Below are positions 57,988 through 64,000 of a stretch of 64,000 nt of DNA, in pieces; the stretch's first letter is position 1; each line of letters begins with the position of its first letter. The translations under genes were made by a program, and so were the position numbers. The notes beneath the pieces are model-generated. The model did no database searches, was not told the origin of the DNA, and saw only the letters and a program-made list of their open reading frames with translations. Origin of the DNA: Rhizophagus irregularis (taxonomy: Eukaryota > Glomeromycota > Glomeromycetes > Glomerales > Glomeraceae); the NCBI RefSeq assembly GCF_026210795.1, contig NC_089445.1:1612001-1676000 (forward strand), read 5' to 3'.

Positions 57988-60281
57988 CTAAATGGCCAAT
58001 ACATCAAATAATAGAGTTTCATCCGTGATATTAAGTTTCTTCATTATTGGACTGACAATTTCTTTGAGTAATTTTTGCTTATGTTCATATTCATCCTTCT
58101 CTGCCTCTTCGTTATTATTGAACCATGTAATTGACTCTTGTATTGCATCATAAACTTTATCCATATTATCGACACACTAAATCCAATTTTATTTTTTATA
58201 TAGAACGAAAATTTATAAACACGATCAAGCATATAAGACTTTAGTAATCAATAATCCAATAATCTGAAACTTACTCGAACTAAGTTACATAAGATGTACG
58301 TGTAACTTTCAAAGTCATTTCGTGCTTGCATTTTTTGTACAATTTTTTCTTTTTCTGCACGATATTTCTTAGCTTCGGCGACTGTCATTATTAAAATAAT
58401 ATACTAAAAAAAATAATAATACAATATTTAAACGTAAATATTTTAAGATTCATTACAAACCCATGAATTTGATTTCCTCCTTTGACAATCCAATAGTGAT
58501 GATTATTTTTTTTTTATGTGATTTACCCATTGATTTATCAACAGCAGAAACCTATAATTAAATAAATAATTTAATGAAAATTTGTTGATGTAATTGTACT
58601 ACATAGTACATACTTTTAATATATAGTTGAGATCAAGTTTGAAAGTGACTTCAATTTGTGGTACTGAAGAAATTGTCAATTCAAACTTTCCGAGTAATTT
58701 GTTATTTCCTATTTTGGAACGTTCACCTTCATATACTTGAATCAATACACTAGATTTATTTTCAGGATTAGTATCAATATATAAAGATTCTGTAAAAGAA
58801 AATAAATTTTTAGCAAAAATTTTGAATATTTCAGCTTTCTTGGAAGGTAACTTGGTATTACGCTTAATAATCGGAGTAATGACACTGCCAGAAGTCTCAA
58901 TACCAAGAGATAAAGAGGTAACATCAAGTAAAAGAATATTTCGAACTTTTTCAAAAGTATCACTAGATAAAATAGCAGCTTGCACTGCGGCACCACGAGC
59001 AGATGCTTCATCGGGATTAATAAGTTTTAGTTCTTTGCCATTGAAGTAATTAGATATCATTTTTTGAATCTTGGGAATACGTGATGAGCCACCAACTAAA
59101 CATATTTCATGAACTTGATATTTTTCAATTTTAGCATCTCGAAGTACTTTCTCAATAGGTTTCATTGCAGATTGAAACAAATCTTGATTCAATTCTTCGA
59201 ATTCGCCACGTGTTAAAGAAATATAAAAGTCGATATAATCGAGAAGACAATCAATTTCAATGTTTACACTAATTGATGCTGAAAGTGAACGTTTTGCATA
59301 TTCACAATTATTCCTTAAACGACAGAGAGCACGCTTATCGGAAGTAAGATCCTTATTAAATTTTTTTCTGAATTCTTGTACAAAATGATTTATAAGACGA
59401 TCATCAAAATCTTCACCACCAAGATGATTGTTACCAGCAACGGCTTTTACTTCAAAAATTTCATCATCAATGGTTAAAATAGAGACGCTACAAGTACCAC
59501 CTCCCAAATCAAAGACAAGAACATTTCTTTCTTTATTAGTTTTCGTGTTCAACCCGTAAGTAATAGCCGCCGTAGTTGGAGAATTAACGATACGAATTAT
59601 ATCCAAATCGGCTATTAAACCAGCATCCTTTATAGCTTGATATTGTGAAATATTAAAATAAGTTGGTACAGTAATTACAACATTTCTAACTTCTCCGCCA
59701 AGGTAATACTCTGCGGTTTCTTTCATTTTTACCAATAACATTGATACAATTTCCTCAGGTGTAAAATCTTTCTTTTCGCCTTTATACGTGACACGAATAT
59801 ACGGTTTTTCATTCTTTTCGATGACTGTAAATGGCCAGTACTAATATAATAATATTTGTATAAAAAATAACTTTACAATAGATTTTAAATTTAAAAATTT
59901 GAAGATTAAAACACTATTAATATTTTTTTTTTTGGATAGAACATGCCTTCATGACAGATTGGGCTTCAAGATTGTGGAAACTACGACCAATAAGACGACA
60001 AATATCAAAAACGGTATTATGAGGGTTTAAAGAAATTTGATTTTTGGCAGCATCTCCAATAAGAATTTCCGAATTAGTGAAAGCGACATATGATGGTGTT
60101 ATACGATAACCATAATCGTTAGCAATAATTTCGGCTCTATCATTATGCCAAACACTGACACATGAGTATGACGTTCCCAAATCAATACCGACTATAATAA
60201 AGAATTATTAGAACTTATTGGATTATTGATTTGAATTTAATCAGAAGGAATAATTATATACATACCAGCATATTCTATCAT
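57988..60281 (-). CDS. Hsp70-like protein, copy 6 (6 exons, intact, 624 aa)
   Basis: Exons by eye: 60266-60281, 59947-60191, 58614-59840, 58461-58551, 58275-58381, 57988-58176; 625 codons with stop. It is the most divergent copy: [13 protein letters not shown] for [13 protein letters not shown], Lys71 to Cys (FDICRLIG), Glu175 to Ser ([10 protein letters not shown]), Asp206 to Ser ([10 protein letters not shown]), but VGGSSRIPK keeps Arg342. The beta domain has a ~10-residue insertion ([13 protein letters not shown]) and lacks the PAPRG turn. The lid ends LLFDVLAI, no EEVD. The second intron opens with GC (AAG|GCATGT) instead of GT, a tolerated minor donor. The first intron after codon 5 parallels copies 3 and 5. 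Confidence 0.85.
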
Positions 60282-61818
60282 TTTTGTTTTTCTCTATTAA
60301 TTATAATGAGTTTTACTTTCGTTTATAATAAGTCGTAAATAAATGAAATATAGGTGTGAAAGAAAAATAAGAAAAATTAGAGAAATATTATTTATAGATA
60401 TTGGGCCAAACCAATAACCGGTTCATTGACTGGTAAATTAACCGGTTAGTAACCGGTATTGCCTAAATCTTCTGACGAAATTTTATTAAAGTAATTACCA
60501 ATTAATCAATTTTTAAATTTTTATTAAGGAAAAAACTGGGATGGAACGGTATTTAACTGGTTAGGTTAACTAAATAATTAATTATCGATTACAAATTCAT
60601 CTTTATCAAAAAAAAAAAAAAATGTAGTCTATAAACTGATAATATAAACTGATAATTTTCGATCTAACAAAGCGCGATTACGAAAAAGGAGAAGGTTAAA
60701 GGTAAATGTCGCCTAAAAAAAAAATTGCTCTGCTTATATAAATTGAACTTTATACATATATGGTAGGATATGCATGCTTTTGTTGCTTTTGTTCAATGAA
60801 GCTTTTGTTATCTCAAAAAGCAAAGTAACAAAAGCTCAACACACGTACATGATAGGAATCTACCTAGACAATAGAAATAATAAATGAGTCGATATTTGGA
60901 ATATTGGAATATTAATTCTCAAACTTTAAAGCATTTTTAGACCGATGAATATCACTTTCTATTATAAGTTTTGTTTTATACATAGGATAATTTTATTAAT
61001 GTAAATAAATACCGAATAAAGTAATAAAAAAATAAATAAATATAAAAGTATCCGATAATCCGACATAATAAAATGTGACCAAAATTAATTGGTTGTGAAT
61101 AAAAAAATTATTAAACAATAAATAGCATATAACGGTTCACTTGGATGATTGGAATGTTGATCATTTTTGCTAAATTGATAGAGACATGCCATAACCTGAG
61201 CAAGTCATATGCCACCTAAATACTATACAAATAAATATCCAGAATTTACAATGTGATGTTACTAAATCAATTAGTTCGAAACAGAACGTTATTTTGATAA
61301 AAATAAATAAACGTTTAAATAAATTTTTTTATTCAGTTATGTAAATGCAGCAAACATCTTTTCTCTATTTTCTTCTTGTTTATTTGTAAAAATTTCTCAC
61401 TCTAAAACGAATATCGTTCGGAGTTCGGACAACCTTCATTATAAATTACTAATTTGCCCATTATTCTATACATCAAAATAACTTAACACTATTATTTAGA
61501 ATTTAAAAATGGTTAGTACGTTTACTTTCTACAGTTTCTATTCGTTAACGATCAACAGATAAGCAGGCAAAACATGGTTTAACATATTCATCTCATTGTG
61601 TATATACTCAAAATATATCATTTACAACTTTTCTTTGTAATATTTCCATATATTAATTAGCAGTATAGATCATAAATATTATACCCCTTTGTAGTTCCCG
61701 TATCTGTGGTTATCAGTATTGTAGTAATTCGAATCGTGTATATATACTGTATGTGTCTACATTACTTGAAATAAAATCTCGCTTTTTCCAAGAAGAATTT
61801 TATAATAACATTGACAAA
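60282..61818. other. Gene-free region with a foldback relic
   Basis: About 61,137-61,170 is a decayed half of the foldback element at 28,571. Otherwise no gene or repeat recognised; the 5' untranslated region of the lysozyme gene presumably lies near 61,750. Confidence 0.45.
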
Positions 61819-62324
61819 ATGTCATGCAGAATTAATGACGAAGGATTAAACCTTGTCAAATCATTTGAAGGATTTATGAGTAATTTTTACAATTGCCCAG
61901 CGGCAAGTTCGTTATTATTTTATATTAATGATTGTACGTCGGTATGACTGAAATAATACATCAGGGCAAGAAAACTATTGGATATGGTCATAACTGCGAA
62001 GCTAATAATGACGGCGATAAAATTAATGCTCCTATTTCCATTGCTCAAGCTGAAGATTTACTTAGAAGGGATTTATCTATGTACGAAAATTACGTTAATA
62101 GTCAAGTTCCAGGACTTAATTCAAATCAATTTTCCGCTTTGGTTTCCTTCACATTCAACGTTGGCTGTGGCAATCTTGGGTCATCTACGTTGCTCAAAAA
62201 GCTAAAAGCAGGTGATACTCAAGGTGCTGCAAATGAGTTTGGCAGGTGGGTATATGCTAATAAAAAAAAATTGCCTGGCTTGATAAGACGTCGCGAAGCA
62301 GAGAAACGGCTATTTTTGAAATGA
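61819..62324 (+). CDS. Phage-type GH24 lysozyme (2 exons, 147 aa)
   Basis: Exons 61819-61902 and 61965-62324, joined by a 62-base intron with a GC donor (GCAAGT) and CAG acceptor. The joined protein reads SFEGF...NCPAGKKTIGYGH, the T4/P22-type lysozyme active site: catalytic Glu in FEGF and Thr in TIGYGH. The middle Asp of the Glu-Asp-Thr triad is Cys here (FYNCPAG). Later motifs QAEDLLRRDL, NQFSALVSFTFNVGCG, STLLKKL and GLIRRREAEKRLF match phage endolysins closely. Length is near the 145-165 usual for the family. It would cleave peptidoglycan between MurNAc and GlcNAc. No signal peptide is visible with this start; an upstream exon could supply one. A bacterial or phage origin by horizontal transfer is likely, and the intron shows it is now a fungal gene. 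Confidence 0.85.
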
Positions 62325-64000
62325 TGGCTTTTAACTATTGAATATTTTAATATTTTAAATTATATCTTGACTCGCTGTTTAAATTTGTTATTATTATTAG
62401 TTATAAATCGATATTAGTGTTTCATTAAAAGTTTTTATTTCACTTATCTGTAGTTAACGTATGTACATATAAACATACAAAACAAATTAAGAATAAATAC
62501 TGAATACTCGTTTTTTATATTATTTATGTTTATGAATTCGCAACTAGCAACTAGCATAATTTAACATTATATAAAAAAAAGTAATTTTAAAAAAGCACCC
62601 TCAGTTTGTATTCTCGCCGTGACTCGAAGAAATTACAGTTTGTTTTTACTGCGACAATAATGAAATGAATGTTGAAATTATTACGAAAGAAATTTATCTT
62701 ATTTCTAAGCGTTTAATTGTAAAACTATTACTAAATGCTTCTAGGATCGACTGGTTCTAACTTCTAACCCTTTAAAGTGAAAGTGAAACATTCAAAACCC
62801 CGACACTCACTATCCCGACACATTTATTTTTTTTTTTAATTTTATAATAATTTTATAAAAGCTAATTTATATTTATTATTAATATGTAATAATTTCTGTA
62901 GTATTATGCAAAAATGGTCACAACAATTAATATTCTTTATCCATATGTAATGATTTTTATAATACTTCGCAAAAGACCAATCTTTTATGATTATTATAAT
63001 ATTTTACAGATAATTTGTCGGAATAATGAGTATCAAGATAATGAATATTGGAATTGGAATTATCGGGATTATGATTTTGAATGACGAGTTTGTGTTATAA
63101 CGGGATTCGGATCGCTCAATTGTACGAGAATTTCATATGATCGGTATGAACATTCTTATTGAACTAACATGATTGAGATGAATGTCGTTAATTTGATGGT
63201 TTTTATAATTAGTAAGATCAATCCTACTTTAGCTAAATTTTTAATTTCGCCTGGAAAGTCATAAGAGTACCCATAACCATAAAATTTATTCTAATTGGAT
63301 CGGATCTTCAAATTTAATGATCACCGCGGAGAATATTCCGATACTATTCTAATTATAAAATCTGGAAGATTCTTAAAATTCTTCCATGATTATGGGAATA
63401 AACAACAACACATTTGATTTGTGTATGATAGTACATATTAAGAAATTCTCCGGAATTATAGATTTTTTTTTTTAAATGTATATACTGTAAAATTATTTGA
63501 TACCTATTGATGGAAATAATTAACATTCCGTTATGACAATTGAGCTTATTCCGCAAAAATTTTTTTAATTAGAACCTATTAATAGAATGAAAGATCATGC
63601 GCGCGTGACTTTGTATCCTGGAAATTTTTTTTTTTAATTATTTTTAGATCAATACAAATTCGTTATGAAGTTTCTTGCAAATATAAACAAAGGAATATGG
63701 CCTGGGTAACGACGAAAAAGGGATATTTACAAAGTTATTTTAGCTCTTCTTGAACTTTAAATATATAATAAAATATGTAAATTTTAATGATATCGTTTAG
63801 AGTTTTCTGCGCCAAATATAATGTAAAATTCAGCCAATTTAAGGTGATACAAAGTCGATCTAAGTATTTTTTGCTTTGTTAAAATCTTCTCATTGAATAA
63901 TTACCTATATTGGATTAAAATAAAGAATTATAATATATAAACCGCTATTCTCGGAATTTTGATTTCGGATAAAAAATTTTTTTAAATAATATCGATATAC
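62325..64000. other. Gene-free region
   Basis: AT-rich with short A/T runs. Nothing recognised on either strand. Confidence 0.4.

Noticed and set aside
1-64000. Bacterial operons, Shine-Dalgarno sites, phage genome
   Set aside because: Introns, poly-A LINE, and gene spacing show a eukaryotic nuclear genome; the lysozyme is a single intron-bearing gene, not part of a prophage.

Overview
The window is eukaryotic: very AT-rich DNA, genes split by short GT-AG introns (about 55-110 bp), no operons, and many decayed repeats. The expanded families present (tandem Hsp70 copies, TKL-type kinases with a CxxC zinc-ribbon start, a TRP-like channel with a long N-terminal region, a tyrosine recombinase related to Cryptons, a LINE) are those I associate with arbuscular mycorrhizal fungi such as Rhizophagus irregularis. 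The organism assignment is inference from gene content and style. Layout: 0.8-2.9 kb Hsp70 copy 1 (minus); 4.26-4.78 kb a MITE with an 8-bp target duplication; 5.06-6.84 kb a protein-kinase gene with one internal stop (minus); 6.9-11.5 kb almost gene-free; 11.5-13.7 kb Hsp70 copy 2, frameshifted (minus); 14.3-15.0 kb an Hsp70 pseudogene; 16.2-17.2 kb tandem and purine-rich repeats; 17.6-19.1 kb a 5'-truncated LINE with a perfect 18-bp target duplication; 19.3-22.2 kb an Hsp70 exon-1 relic and Hsp70 copy 3, which has lost its substrate-binding beta domain (minus). From 22.7 to 25.3 kb lie relics and repeats; 25.3-28.5 kb holds a large secreted-ectodomain/six-helix membrane protein (minus) with two one-base deletions; 30.4 kb another Hsp70 relic; 31.9-38.4 kb a 1,318-residue TRP-like channel (plus) whose 2.2-kb intron contains a whole tyrosine-recombinase gene (35.0-36.7 kb). 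39.1-42.3 kb carries MITEs and Hsp70/BED-finger relics. 42.34-47.02 kb is one 4.7-kb non-coding composite element with terminal inverted repeats, a duplicated 2.26-kb body, GGTACCC-type arrays and T-rich tandem arrays. 47.2-49.5 kb is intact Hsp70 copy 4 (minus), facing divergent Hsp70 copy 5 (plus, 51.1-53.1 kb). 53.1-58.0 kb is gene-free with a TTAA-flanked MITE; 58.0-60.3 kb is Hsp70 copy 6 (minus); 61.8-62.3 kb is a phage-type GH24 lysozyme gene (plus); the rest shows nothing. The main finding is the Hsp70 cluster: six gene-length copies and at least six relics in about 60 kb, made by repeated local duplication. All six gene-length copies lack the residues equivalent to Lys71 and Glu175 of Hsc70, five lack Asp206 or Arg342 or both, and none has an EEVD tail, while the fold-defining motifs remain. 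This suggests a lineage of Hsp70s with altered or absent ATPase cycling. The second novelty is the 4.7-kb composite repeat. All intron/exon calls are by eye from splice signals and from comparison between copies in the window; exon-length sums close in frame for copies 1, 3, 4, 5 and 6, the channel and the lysozyme.
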